A DNA stretch of 64,000 nucleotides from CADCVT01 sp036389155 (GCA_036389155.1 DASVQN010000027.1:62001-126000), one strand, 5' to 3'; shown: positions 8,468 to 17,088, numbered from the stretch's first letter. Notes: a model not told the origin generated them from the sequence alone. A program made the numbers and translations.

Positions 8468-9590
8468 GGCCGCGGACCGTAGCCGAGCGCTGGGCGCGTT
8501 CGCGCTCTCGCGCGCGCTCGCGTGGGCCGCGGGCGGCGCGGCGATCGGGCTGTGGGGGATGCACTCCAACGCGGACCGGTTCGACCCGGGGAGCGTCGCG
8601 CGGGGGCCGTGGGCGTACTGGGACTCGACGTGGTTCTTGGAGATCGCGCGCCACGGCTACGACCGCGCCGAGGACGCGGCGTTCTTCCCGCTCTATCCGC
8701 TGCTGCTCAAGGCGACCGGCGCGTCGGTCGCGGGCGGGGTGCTCGTCTCGCTGGCCTGCTTCGCGGCCGCGCTGTGGCTGCTGCACCGCCTGGTCGCGCT
8801 CGACTTCGGCGAGCGGGTCGCGGGGCTGACCGTGCTCCTCGTCGCGCTGTTCCCCGCCTCGGCCTACTTCTCCGCGGTCTACAGCGAGTCGCTCTTCCTG
8901 CTGCTGTCCGTCGGCGCGGTGTACGCCGCGCGCACCGACCGCTGGGCGCTCGCCGGCCTCGCGGGCGCGCTCGCGACCGGCACACGCAGCGCGGGGATCG
9001 TGCTGCTCGTGCCGCTGGCGCTGCTGTGGTGGCGGTCGGCGCCGCGTCGCCCGGCGGCGGCCGCGTGGCTCGCGCTCGTCCCGCTCGGGCTCGTCGCCTT
9101 CTGCGCGTACCTCGGCCTAAGCGGCGAGGACGCGCTCGGGCCGTTCCGGGCGCAGGACGCGTGGAACCGCGGCGCCACCTGGCCGTTCGGCGGCGCGTGG
9201 GACGGCGTGCGCGCCGCGTGGGAGGGCTTCGGCGAGATCGTCCGCGGCGAGCCGCGCACGTGGCCGGTCTACGACACCGCGTGGCTCGACATCGGGCTGC
9301 TGGCCACGCTCGTCGCCGCGCTGGTCGCGCTCGCCGGGGCGGTCCGCCGGCTGCCGACCGCCTACTCGCTGTACGCCCTCGCGGCGCTCGCCCTGCCGCT
9401 CACGTTCCCGACCGAGGGCCAGCCGCTGATGTCCCTGCCGCGGTTCGTCGCGGTCCTGTGGCCGCTGCACCTCTGGCTCGCGCTGGCGGTCGTCGAGCGG
9501 ACGGGCCCGCGCCGCGCGGTGCTCGCCGCCTCGGCGTGCGGGCTCGTGCTCGTCAGCGGCGAGGTGTCGACGTGGGGGTGGGTGGCCTAG
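8442..9590 (+). CDS. PIG-V-type integral membrane mannosyltransferase
   Basis: A hydrophobic protein of about 382 residues with roughly nine membrane segments. The conserved luminal motif YWDSTWFLEIARHGYD near the N-terminus, followed by FFPLYPLLLKA and PASAYFSAVYSESLF, is typical of PIG-V/GPI mannosyltransferase 2-like proteins. In bacteria these use polyprenyl-phosphate mannose to glycosylate lipids or proteins on the outer face of the membrane. The start is uncertain: the frame is open to 8385, but that part is antisense to mscS, and TTG 8442 is only the best compromise. The stop overlaps the GTG of the HAD gene by one base. Confidence 0.82.
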   Translation: MRKLASAGTAADRSRALGAFALSRALAWAAGGAAIGLWGMHSNADRFDPGSVARGPWAYWDSTWFLEIARHGYDRAEDAAFFPLYPLLLKATGASVAGGVLVSLACFAAALWLLHRLVALDFGERVAGLTVLLVALFPASAYFSAVYSESLFLLLSVGAVYAARTDRWALAGLAGALATGTRSAGIVLLVPLALLWWRSAPRRPAAAAWLALVPLGLVAFCAYLGLSGEDALGPFRAQDAWNRGATWPFGGAWDGVRAAWEGFGEIVRGEPRTWPVYDTAWLDIGLLATLVAALVALAGAVRRLPTAYSLYALAALALPLTFPTEGQPLMSLPRFVAVLWPLHLWLALAVVERTGPRRAVLAASACGLVLVSGEVSTWGWVA

Positions 9591-10255
9591 TGCCGCGGGC
9601 GGTGCTCCTCGACGCGCTCGGGACGCTGCTCGAGCTCGAGCCGCCGGCCCCGCGGCTCGTCGGCGAGCTGGCCGCGCGCGGCGCGCGCGTCACCGAGGAG
9701 GAGGGGTGGGCGGCGCTGCGCGCGGAGATCGGCTTCTACCGCCAGCACCACGACATGGCCTCCGATCGCGAGGGCCTCGCGGTCCTGCGCGCGCGGTGCA
9801 CCGAGGTGCTGCGCGCCGCGCTGCCGGCGCACGCGCGCGACGTGCCCGACCTCCAGGACGCGCTGCTCGCGGCGCTGCGCTTCCGCGCCTACCCCGAGGT
9901 GCCGGAGGTGCTGCGCGCGCTGCGCGGCGAGGGCGCCCGCCTCGTCGTCGTCTCCAACTGGGACGTCTCGCTGCACGACGCGCTGGCCGACACCGGCCTC
10001 GACGCGCTCGTGGACGGCGCGCTCAGCTCCGCCGAGGTCGGCCGACCGAAGCCCGACCCGCTCATCTTCCGGCGCGCGCTCGACGTCGCCGGGGCGCAGC
10101 CGGCCGAGGCGCTGCACGTCGGCGACTCCGTCGCCTTCGACGTCGAGGGGGCCCGCGCCGCGGGGATCGAGCCGGTGCTGGTCGTGCGCGACGGCGCCGC
10201 ACCGCCGGAAGGGGTCAGGGCGATCCGGTCGCTCAGTAGCCTCATCGCCCGGTGA
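9590..10255 (+). CDS. HAD-superfamily hydrolase
   Basis: A 221-residue HAD-IA type enzyme. Motif I is LLDALGTL: the nucleophilic Asp is present, but the second Asp of the usual phosphatase DxD is Leu, as in haloacid-dehalogenase-like members (DAYGTL). Motif II is VVSNWD, motif III the Lys in GRPKPDP, and motif IV VGDSVAFDVEGARAAG. The loss of the general acid makes a phosphatase role less certain. GTG 9590 overlaps the preceding stop (TAGTG), and the next gene overlaps this stop (GTGA), giving a three-gene translationally coupled unit. Confidence 0.9.
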   Translation: MPRAVLLDALGTLLELEPPAPRLVGELAARGARVTEEEGWAALRAEIGFYRQHHDMASDREGLAVLRARCTEVLRAALPAHARDVPDLQDALLAALRFRAYPEVPEVLRALRGEGARLVVVSNWDVSLHDALADTGLDALVDGALSSAEVGRPKPDPLIFRRALDVAGAQPAEALHVGDSVAFDVEGARAAGIEPVLVVRDGAAPPEGVRAIRSLSSLIAR

Positions 10256-11103
10256 GCCTCGCCGCCCCCGAGAGCCCGCTCGCGCCGCAGCCGCCCGCGA
10301 GCCCCAGCGGCGCCGACGCCTGGCCGGCGTGGGTGGCGCCCGTCGGCCTCGTCGCCGGGCTGATCGGCGCGTTCGTCGGCGGGCTGATCGTCGTGATCGT
10401 CGCCCAGGCCTTCGGGGTCGACGCCACCGGCGACGACACCCCGCCGGGCGTGCTGCTCGGCGCGACGTTCGTGCAGGACGTCGCCTTCGTCGGGGCGGTG
10501 ATCGTCTTCGCCCGGATGACCGGGCCGGTGTTCGCCGAGCACCTCGGGCTGCGCCCGACCCGGCTCGTGCGGGCGGTCGTGGGCGTCCTCGCCACCTACG
10601 TCGGCTTCCTGGTGCTCGCCGGGCTGTGGTGGCTGATCGTCGGCACGCCGGACGACGAGCCGCTGCTCGACGACCTCGGCGTCGACGAGAGCACCGTCCT
10701 GCTCGTCCTCGGGCTCGTGACGGTGTGCGTCCTGGCGCCGCTCGTCGAGGAGGTCTTCTTCCGCGGCTTCTTCTTCCGCGCGCTGCGCAACGCGATGACC
10801 GTCCCGATGGCGGCGATCTGCACCGGCGTCGTCTTCGGGCTGATGCACCTGCTGTCGTCGCCGATCGAGGCGATCGTCCCGCTGGCGATCCTCGGCGCGC
10901 TGTTCTGCCTGCTCTACCAGGCGACGGGCTCGATCTACCCGTGCATCGCCGCGCACGCGATCAACAACTCGGTCGCCTTCGGCGTCGCCGAGGACTGGGG
11001 GTGGGAGATCGCGCCGCTGATCGTGGGCTCGCTCGCGGCGTGCGCGCTCGTCGTGTGGGCGGCGACGCGAACGTGGCCTCCCGCCGCGACGGCCGCGGCC
11101 TGA
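10252..11103 (+). CDS. CPBP-family intramembrane metalloprotease
   Basis: A 283-residue multi-pass protein of the Rce1/CAAX-protease-like (CPBP, Abi) family. After a Pro-rich start there are about seven membrane segments. The family motifs are intact: EExxxR as VEEVFFRGFFFRALR with E166-E167, the FGLMHL histidine, and the last motif AHAINN. These coordinate the metal and water for intramembrane cleavage. Bacterial substrates are mostly unknown. GTG 10252 overlaps the HAD stop as GTGA, and the gene ends 56 bases before the L,D-transpeptidase start. Confidence 0.93.
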   Translation: MSLAAPESPLAPQPPASPSGADAWPAWVAPVGLVAGLIGAFVGGLIVVIVAQAFGVDATGDDTPPGVLLGATFVQDVAFVGAVIVFARMTGPVFAEHLGLRPTRLVRAVVGVLATYVGFLVLAGLWWLIVGTPDDEPLLDDLGVDESTVLLVLGLVTVCVLAPLVEEVFFRGFFFRALRNAMTVPMAAICTGVVFGLMHLLSSPIEAIVPLAILGALFCLLYQATGSIYPCIAAHAINNSVAFGVAEDWGWEIAPLIVGSLAACALVVWAATRTWPPAATAAA

Positions 11104-11141
11104 ACGCAGGCGGCGCGGCTCCGACGGCGAATCATGCGCCG

Positions 11142-11147
11142 TACAAT
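11142..11147 (+). promoter_or_regulatory. -10 box TACAAT before the L,D-transpeptidase
   Basis: TACAAT lies 12 bases before ATG 11160, implying a leader of about 5 bases. No convincing -35 element is seen. Confidence 0.5.
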
Positions 11148-11159
11148 CACCGCCCCCTC

Positions 11160-12131
11160 ATGCGTCGACTCAGCTCTCTCACCGCCCTCGTCCTGCTCCT
11201 CGCCGCCGCTCCGGCCGCCGCCCAGGACCCCGCCGCGTCCCCGCCCCCGCCGCCCGCTCCGCCCCCGGCGCCCGCGGCCGCCAAGCTCCACATCGCGGCC
11301 CAGAAGGTCGGGTCGGACCGGGCCGTGCTGGCCGGCGCGCCGTGGCGGATCGTCGGCAAGCTCGACCCCGCGACCGACGGCCAGGTCGTCGTCGTCCGCC
11401 TCTACTCCCGCGGGAAGAAGGTGGCGGCGAAGAAGGCCAAGGTCCGCGCCGGGCGGTTCGTCGCCCGGTTCCGGATGAAGAACGCCGCGTCGCTCGCCGT
11501 GCGCGTCGTGCACCGCGCGACGCCCGAGCTCGGCCGCGCCAGCGCCGGGCCGCTGCGCTTCGACGTGCTGCCGCGCAAGGTCGAGGCCGGCCAGACCGGC
11601 ACCGCGGTGAAGATCCTCCAGCGCCACCTGCGGGCGAAGGGGTACGTGACCGGGCGGTTCGGCGTCATGGACGGGCGCACCCAGCGCGCCATCATCGCCT
11701 TCCGCAAGGTCGCCGGGATGGCCCGGACGACGAGCGCCGACCGCGCGATGCTCGCCCGGCTCGCGCGCGGCGGCGGCACGTTCCGCCTCAGGCACCCCGA
11801 GGTGAAGGGCCGCCACGTCGAGGCCGACCTGTCCCGCCAGGTCCTCGTCCTGGCCGTCGGGAACAAGGTCGAGCGGATCTACCACACGAGCTCGGGAGCG
11901 CCCGGCACGCCGACCGTGCAGGGGACGTTCAACTTCTACCTCAACGGCCCGGGCTACAACGCCAAGGGGATGTACTTCTCCAAGTACTTCATCCGCGGCT
12001 ACGCCATCCACGGCTACGCCTCCGTGCCGGTCTTCAACGCCTCGCACGGGTGCCTGCGGGTCCCGCTCGACGACGCCGTCTCGATCTACAACTGGATCCA
12101 GATCGGCGATCGCATCGACGTCTACGCATAG
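11160..12131 (+). CDS. Secreted L,D-transpeptidase with peptidoglycan-binding domain
   Basis: A 323-residue exported protein that would form 3-3 type cross-links in peptidoglycan or attach proteins to it. A signal peptide (about 1-21, AAPAAAQ cleavage) and a Pro/Ala linker precede a beta-rich region (about 45-140) and a PG_binding_1 repeat (QTGTAVKILQRHLRAKGY, about 145-200). The YkuD catalytic domain follows, with H284 in YAIHGYAS and the nucleophile C298 in NASHGCLRVPL. It starts with its own promoter box and ends facing the ybdK gene. Confidence 0.93.
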   Translation: MRRLSSLTALVLLLAAAPAAAQDPAASPPPPPAPPPAPAAAKLHIAAQKVGSDRAVLAGAPWRIVGKLDPATDGQVVVVRLYSRGKKVAAKKAKVRAGRFVARFRMKNAASLAVRVVHRATPELGRASAGPLRFDVLPRKVEAGQTGTAVKILQRHLRAKGYVTGRFGVMDGRTQRAIIAFRKVAGMARTTSADRAMLARLARGGGTFRLRHPEVKGRHVEADLSRQVLVLAVGNKVERIYHTSSGAPGTPTVQGTFNFYLNGPGYNAKGMYFSKYFIRGYAIHGYASVPVFNASHGCLRVPLDDAVSIYNWIQIGDRIDVYA

Positions 12132-12136
12132 CCCTT

Positions 12137-12178
12137 GCGAGCATCCGGCTCGCGCTCTTGAGACGGCTGCTCGCCGTC
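12137..12178. terminator. Two hairpins between convergent genes
   Basis: GCGAGC-ATCCG-GCTCGC (12137-12153) and GACGGC-TGCTC-GCCGTC (12162-12178) are perfect 6-base stems with 5-base loops in the 57-base gap between the L,D-transpeptidase and YbdK genes, whose stops face each other. There is no U-tract. They probably act as a bidirectional terminator or 3' end protector. Confidence 0.55.
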
Positions 12179-12188
12179 CGGGCTCGGC

Positions 12189-13283
12189 TTAACCCGCTGC
12201 GCCTCCAAGGGTCTCCTCGGCGAGCGCGGCGAGGAGCCCGTCCATGCCCTCGCGGGCGTGGACGGCGCGCTGGCGGTCCGCGCCGTTGCCGTCGCGCAGG
12301 ATCCGCTCGACCTCCTCGAGCGCGGGGACGTCGCGGTGCCGGCGCGCCAGCGCGACCGCGCGGCGGGCGACGTCCGCCACCGGGTGCAGCGCGCCGTCGA
12401 ACCAGATCGTCGCGCGCAGCCCGTCGCGGGCGGCGCGGAAGCTCGACTCCATGAGGACCCCGCTGTCCACCGCCGGCGACGGGCTCGCGGCCTCGTGCAG
12501 CGCGAGTCCGTGGACGAGCGCCGCGAGAGCGGCGACCGCCCGGATGTCGGACTGCGCGTCCATGGCCCGCACCTCGACCGTTCCGAGGAGCGGGTGCGGC
12601 CGCACGTCCCACCACAGGAACGTGTAGTCGGCGATCTCCGCGCCGGCGACGATCGCCTCGATCGTCCGCTCGTAGTCCGGCCACCCGCGGAAGGCCCGCG
12701 GGATCACCGCGCGGGGGTAGGCGCGGAACAGCTGCGCGCGGGCGCTGTCGAAGCCCGAGTCCTTGCCGAACCAGAACGGCGAGTTCGCGCTCAGCGCCTG
12801 GAGCAGCGGCAGGTGGCTGCGCAGCCCGTTGTAGGCGAGGATCGCCGTCGCCGGGTCGGGCATCCCGACGTGCACGTGCGTGGCCGCCGTCGGCGTGCGC
12901 GTGATGAGGCCGCGCAGCATCGCGACGATCGCCGCGTAGCGCTCGCCGGGCACGTGCTCGACGTCGCCGAACTCGGCAGCGGGGTGCAGCCCCGATCCGA
13001 TGGCGCTCGCGCCGGCCGCGCGCAGCTCGCCGCGCAGGGCGAGCAGGTGGGCGGCGGCCTCGTCGGCGTCGGCGCTGATCGGCGCCTTGAGCTCGATCTC
13101 CGCTTCGTAGGTGTCCGGCGCGAACCGGCCGTGGGGCGAGTCGAGCGGCAGGCGCGGGAGGAGGTCGCTGCCGGTGTGCGAGACGGCGCCGGTCCCGGGG
13201 TCGACGAGGACGAACTCCTCCTCGACGCCCAGCCGGTACGACGGCCCGCGACCGAAGCTCACCTCGGGGATGCCGTGGGCCAC
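12189..13283 (-). CDS. YbdK-type carboxylate-amine ligase (glutamate-cysteine ligase family 2)
   Basis: A 364-residue ATP-dependent ligase of the GCS2 superfamily. It starts in the typical way (FGRGPSYRLGVEEEFVLVDP), followed by YEAEIELKAPIS, THVHVGMPDP, SANSPFWFGKDSGFDSAR and LWWDVRPHPLLGTVEVRAMD. The length fits the YbdK family. Such enzymes show weak glutamate-cysteine ligase activity in E. coli, and the true substrate in actinobacteria is often unknown. GTG 13283 is supported by TACTCT exactly 6 bases upstream, which suggests a leaderless mRNA. Confidence 0.92.
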   Translation of the reverse strand: MAHGIPEVSFGRGPSYRLGVEEEFVLVDPGTGAVSHTGSDLLPRLPLDSPHGRFAPDTYEAEIELKAPISADADEAAAHLLALRGELRAAGASAIGSGLHPAAEFGDVEHVPGERYAAIVAMLRGLITRTPTAATHVHVGMPDPATAILAYNGLRSHLPLLQALSANSPFWFGKDSGFDSARAQLFRAYPRAVIPRAFRGWPDYERTIEAIVAGAEIADYTFLWWDVRPHPLLGTVEVRAMDAQSDIRAVAALAALVHGLALHEAASPSPAVDSGVLMESSFRAARDGLRATIWFDGALHPVADVARRAVALARRHRDVPALEEVERILRDGNGADRQRAVHAREGMDGLLAALAEETLGGAAG

Positions 13284-13289
13284 GCACGG

Positions 13290-13295
13290 AGAGTA
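13290..13295 (-). promoter_or_regulatory. -10 box TACTCT, leaderless start of ybdK-like gene
   Basis: On the minus strand TACTCT is followed by 6 bases and then GTG 13283, so transcription would begin at the start codon itself. Confidence 0.6.
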
Positions 13296-13431
13296 GGGGT
13301 GTCGGAACGACCGGAACCCTGATCGCAGCGCACCGGTTCGCGGTCACTGTCAAGGCGCCAGCTCCTGCCTCCTTGAGGCCTATAGCAGGCGAAGTGGACG
13401 GATGTTCGATGTCGGTCGGTCATCCCGCGCC

Positions 13432-13465
13432 GATGGGGTGAACGCACACGGAAGTCACCCCCATC
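13432..13465 (+). promoter_or_regulatory. Leader hairpin upstream of the small secreted protein gene
   Basis: The region 13296-13517 has no gene. It holds GATGGGGTGA (13432-13441) pairing with TCACCCCCATC (13455-13465) with one bulged C and a 13-base loop, about 50 bases before the small gene at 13518. I compared it by eye with c-di-GMP and c-di-AMP riboswitch consensus elements and found no convincing match. It may be a structural leader or attenuator for the peptide and c-di-GMP fusion genes. Confidence 0.45.
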
Positions 13466-13517
13466 CCCCGCGGTCGGTGCCGGGCAGTCGCCGCCGCAGA
13501 TCAGGAGTCCCCCTTCG

Positions 13518-13733
13518 ATGTCCCCCACCCATCCCCCGCGCGCACGACGCGTCGCGCGCAAGCTGCTCCTCCTCCCGGTCATCGTCGCCGCGCTGCTCGT
13601 GGTGCTCGTCCCCGCCCCGGCCAGCCCTCCGAGCTGGAGCAACGGCGGCGGTGGCGGAGACAACGGCTACGGCGGCTCGGCCGTCGAGACGCACCAGCCG
13701 TACGGCGTCGGCAACGGCCGCAAGATCAAGTAG
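13518..13733 (+). CDS. Small secreted Gly-rich protein (unknown)
   Basis: A 71-residue product. A basic start (RARRVARK) and a strong hydrophobic core (LLLLPVIVAALLVVLVPAPA) make a Sec signal peptide or anchor. The mature part is only about 35 residues, with a Gly-rich run and a basic end (GNGRKIK). I recognise no family. It has a reasonable ribosome binding site (CAGGAG about 14 bases upstream) and lies 15 bases before the GGDEF-EAL-subtilase ORF, so the two are likely co-transcribed. It could be a substrate, inhibitor or partner of that protease, but this is only inferred from position. Confidence 0.6.
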   Translation: MSPTHPPRARRVARKLLLLPVIVAALLVVLVPAPASPPSWSNGGGGGDNGYGGSAVETHQPYGVGNGRKIK

Positions 13734-13748
13734 CGCTCCCGCAGCGCC

Positions 13749-16700
13749 ATGGCCGCCGCCGAACCCCTCGCCGCCGCACCGGTGGTGGTGGGCCGACCCC
13801 GCCCCGGCGGGATCGGCCGCCCGCTGCTGGCCGCGTTCATCGCCGCCACCGTCGTGGTGGGCGCCGCCGTGGCCGCGCCACTGCTGGCGCAGGCGGACTG
13901 GGCCATGGCGCGCGACGGGGAGCTGCTGGCCCTCGCCGGGTTCGTCCTCGTCGGCGAGCTGTTCCCGATCCGCCTGCCGCGGCGCGACCAGCTCGACGAG
14001 ATCACCCTGTCCGGCCCGTTCGCCTTCGCGCTGCTGCTCGCGTACGGGCCGGCCGCGGCGATCGCGGCGTACGCGCTCGCGTCGGTGCTCCAGGACGCCC
14101 TCGACCGGACCTCGCCGGGGAAGGTCGCGTTCAACGCCGCGCAGTACGCGCTGTCGGTGGCGGCGGCGGCGGGCGTCCTCGAGCTGTTCGGCGCCCAGAT
14201 GCCGGTGCTCGACGGGCAGCTGCCCGCGGTCCTGCTCGCGGCGGTCGCGATGTTCGCGGTCAACCAGGTGCTCGTCGGCGTGCTGTCGGCGCTGCTCACG
14301 CATCGCCCCGCGCTGCGGACGCTCGCGGCCGACCTGCGCTTCCAGGCGTGGACCGCGGGGTTCCAGCTCACGCTCGGGCCCGTGGTCTTCGCGGTCGCCG
14401 AGCGCGACCTCGCGCTCGTGCCGCTGCTCTTCTTCCCGCTGCTCGCCATCCACGTCGGCGGGCGCCAGGCGGTCCTCAACCAGCACCGCGCCTACCACGA
14501 CGAGCTGACCGAGCTGCCCAACCGGCGCCTGTTCCTGGAGCGCCTGCGCGAGGACGTCGACGAGGGCGCCGGCTGCGTGACGCTGCTGCTCGACCTCGAC
14601 GACTTCAAGTCGGTCAACGACACGCTCGGCCACCAGCACGGCGACGAGCTGCTCGTGCAGGTCGCGCACCGCCTGGTCGTCTCGCTGCCCGAGTCGGTGA
14701 CGGTCGCGCGGCTCGGCGGCGACGAGTTCGCGCTGCTCGCAGCGCGGCACGCCGGCCGGCCCGCCGAGGCGCTCGCGCGCGCCGTCGCCGACGGCCTCGA
14801 GGCGCCGTTCGAGCTCGGCGGCCTGCTGCTCGACGTGCGCGCGACGATGGGCCTCGCCGTGCATCCCGATCACGGCAGCACGCCCGAGGAGATCGTCAAG
14901 CACGCCGACGTCGCGCTGTACGCGGCCAAGGAGGCGGGCGCGCCGTGGGGGCTCTACGCGCCGGAGGGCGACGAGCACAGCCTGGACCGGCTCGCGCTCG
15001 CCGGCCAGCTGCGGCGCGGGATCGAGCGCGGCGAGCTCGTGCTGCACTACCAGCCCAAGCTCGCGCTGCGCGAGGGCGGACAGCACGGGGTCGAGGCGCT
15101 CGTGCGCTGGCAGCACCCGCAGCTCGGGCTCATCGCGCCGGAGGGGTTCATCGGCCTCGCGGAGCAGAGCGACCTCATCACCCACCTGACGCACCGCGTG
15201 CTCGACGAGGCGCTGCGGCAGTGCCGCGCCTGGCGCGACGACGGGCTGGATCTGCGGGTCTCGGTGAACCTGTCCGCGCGCAGCCTGCTCGACCGCGACC
15301 TCGCGGCGTTGATCGGACGCCTGCTCGACCGCTGGACCCTGCCGTCGACCGCGCTGCAGGTCGAGATCACCGAGAGCCGGCTGATCGCCGACGTCCCGCG
15401 CGCGCTGACGACGCTCGAGCAGCTGCAGCGCCTCGGCGTCGCCGTGGCGATCGACGACTTCGGGACGGGCTTCTCGTCGCTGCAGCAGCTGACGCGCCTT
15501 CCCGTGGACGAGATCAAGATCGACAAGTCGTTCGTGCTGGGGATGGAGACGAGCCGCAGCGACGAGGCCATCGTGCGCTCGACGATCGAGCTCGGGCGCA
15601 ACCTTCACCTGCAGGTGACGGCCGAGGGCGTGGAGACGCGCGAGGCGCTCGATCGCCTCGACGCGCTGGGCTGCGACTTCGCGCAGGGCTTCCACGTCGG
15701 CCGGCCGGTCCCCGCCGACCGCTGCCGCCGCGACCTCGAGCGCTTCGTCCGCGCCGGCCGGGCGGCCGCGACGGCGGCGGCCACGACGCTCGCCCTCCTC
15801 GCCCTCCCCGCGATGGCGCTCGCCGATCGCGACGTCGCCGTGGCGGCTCTGGGCGCGAAGCCGTACGTCGTCGTCTACTCCGGCGCGACCTCCCCGGGCG
15901 CCACGACGCAGCGCGAGCGGGCGCTCGGCTTCCGCGCGGACAAGCGGTTCGACGCCGCGCTCGACGGCTTCGCCGCGCGCCTGACCGACGCGCAGGCCCA
16001 GACGCTCCGCGCCGACCCGGCGGTCGCCTACGTGACCGAGGACTACCCGGTCGCGGCCACCGGCACGACGCCGCTCGCCGCCGGCGAGACGGTGCCGACC
16101 GGCGTCTCGCGCGTGGGCGCGGCCGGAGGCGGGCTGGCGCAGCAGCCGGCGGACGGGCCCGTGGCCATCCTCGACACCGGCGTCGACCTCAAGAGCCCCG
16201 ACCTCAATGCGATCGCCGGCACCAACTGCGTCAGCGCGGCGTACCCGCCGCAGGACGACAACGGCCACGGCACGCACGTCGCGGGGACGCTCGCCGCGCG
16301 CAACGTCGGCAGCGGCGTCGTGGGCGTCGCGCCGGGCACGCAGGTGATCGCGGTCAAGGTGCTCGACAAGAAGCGGGCCGGGACGCTCTCGATGCTCCTG
16401 TGCGGGATCGACTGGATCACGCGCAACGCGGCGGCGTACGGGATCCGCGTCGTGAACATGTCGATCAGCGCGGGCGGCGCGAACGACAACGCGTGCGGCG
16501 CGGTCAACAAGGACGCGATGCACCAGGCGATCTGCCGCTCGGTCGCGGCGGGCGTGACGTACGTCGTCTCGGCCGGCAACTCGAAGGTGGCGATCACCAA
16601 GACCGTCCCGGCCGTGTACCCGGAGGTGCTGACCGTCACGGCGATGTCCGACTCCAACGGCCGCGACGGCGGCGGCGGCCCCTCCTTCTCGTGCAAGTCG

Positions 16701-17051
16701 GGCGAGCGCGACGACCAGTACGCGACGTACTCGAACTTCGCCACGACGGCCGCCGAGCTCGCGCACACGATCGCCGCGCCGGGCACGTGCATCCTGTCGA
16801 CGAAGCTCGGCGGCGGCACGGGCACGATGTACGGCACGAGCAGCGCGGCGCCGCACGTCGCGGCGGTCGCGGCGCTGTGCGACGGCTCGGGAGGCGTGCC
16901 CGGCCCGTGCGCCGGCCTCGCGCCCGCCGACGTGATCGGCGTCGTACGCGCGCGAGCGGCGGCGGTCGCGACGACGGCGAACGGCTTTGCCGGCGACCCG
17001 CTGCGCCCGATCAGCGGCAAGCAGTTCGGGCACCTCGTCGCTCTGCCCTGA
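13749..17051 (+). CDS. GGDEF-EAL c-di-GMP protein fused to a subtilase
   Basis: A single uninterrupted 1,100-codon frame. Residues 1-235 carry about seven membrane segments. A GGDEF domain follows (DLDDFKSVNDTLGHQHGDE, then GGDEF at 323-327) and then an EAL domain (EAL at 449-451, ITES, DDFGTGFSSL, KIDKSFV, TAEGVE), so both c-di-GMP synthesis and breakdown motifs look intact. No RxxD inhibitory site precedes GGDEF. At 672-692 there is a signal-peptide-like segment ending MALA. After it come an inhibitor-I9-like prodomain and a complete S8 subtilase: D809 (AILDTGVD), H840 (GHGTHVAG), N944 (SAGNS) and S1031 (GTSSAAPHVA). No start codon lies between the EAL end and the hydrophobic segment, so the protease cannot easily be a separate gene. 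A lost stop codon or sequencing error is the alternative. Confidence 0.88.
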   Translation: MAAAEPLAAAPVVVGRPRPGGIGRPLLAAFIAATVVVGAAVAAPLLAQADWAMARDGELLALAGFVLVGELFPIRLPRRDQLDEITLSGPFAFALLLAYGPAAAIAAYALASVLQDALDRTSPGKVAFNAAQYALSVAAAAGVLELFGAQMPVLDGQLPAVLLAAVAMFAVNQVLVGVLSALLTHRPALRTLAADLRFQAWTAGFQLTLGPVVFAVAERDLALVPLLFFPLLAIHVGGRQAVLNQHRAYHDELTELPNRRLFLERLREDVDEGAGCVTLLLDLDDFKSVNDTLGHQHGDELLVQVAHRLVVSLPESVTVARLGGDEFALLAARHAGRPAEALARAVADGLEAPFELGGLLLDVRATMGLAVHPDHGSTPEEIVKHADVALYAAKEAGAPWGLYAPEGDEHSLDRLALAGQLRRGIERGELVLHYQPKLALREGGQHGVEALVRWQHPQLGLIAPEGFIGLAEQSDLITHLTHRVLDEALRQCRAWRDDGLDLRVSVNLSARSLLDRDLAALIGRLLDRWTLPSTALQVEITESRLIADVPRALTTLEQLQRLGVAVAIDDFGTGFSSLQQLTRLPVDEIKIDKSFVLGMETSRSDEAIVRSTIELGRNLHLQVTAEGVETREALDRLDALGCDFAQGFHVGRPVPADRCRRDLERFVRAGRAAATAAATTLALLALPAMALADRDVAVAALGAKPYVVVYSGATSPGATTQRERALGFRADKRFDAALDGFAARLTDAQAQTLRADPAVAYVTEDYPVAATGTTPLAAGETVPTGVSRVGAAGGGLAQQPADGPVAILDTGVDLKSPDLNAIAGTNCVSAAYPPQDDNGHGTHVAGTLAARNVGSGVVGVAPGTQVIAVKVLDKKRAGTLSMLLCGIDWITRNAAAYGIRVVNMSISAGGANDNACGAVNKDAMHQAICRSVAAGVTYVVSAGNSKVAITKTVPAVYPEVLTVTAMSDSNGRDGGGGPSFSCKSGERDDQYATYSNFATTAAELAHTIAAPGTCILSTKLGGGTGTMYGTSSAAPHVAAVAALCDGSGGVPGPCAGLAPADVIGVVRARAAAVATTANGFAGDPLRPISGKQFGHLVALP

Positions 17052-17088
17052 GGTGTGACCCGCGCCGCGTGCGGGGAACCCCCGGGCG

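Noticed and set aside
5219..8482. 1,087-codon plus-strand ORF
   Set aside because: It is the antisense of infA, the class A PBP and mscS; the translation is Arg/Ala/Val/Asp-rich without motifs, as expected of a GC-rich shadow frame.
9590..10255. HAD protein as an inactive enzyme because DxD is DxL
   Set aside because: The dehalogenase branch naturally has DAYGTL-type motifs and all other motifs are intact, so inactivity is not supported.
13296..13517. c-di-GMP or c-di-AMP riboswitch in the leader
   Set aside because: GGGGTGAAC looked suggestive of ydaO-type elements, but the other conserved blocks of either riboswitch are missing.
13455..17033. 1,192-codon minus-strand ORF opposite the GGDEF-EAL-subtilase
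   Set aside because: Low-complexity Arg/Asp/Ala composition; the plus-strand frame has three complete enzyme domains.
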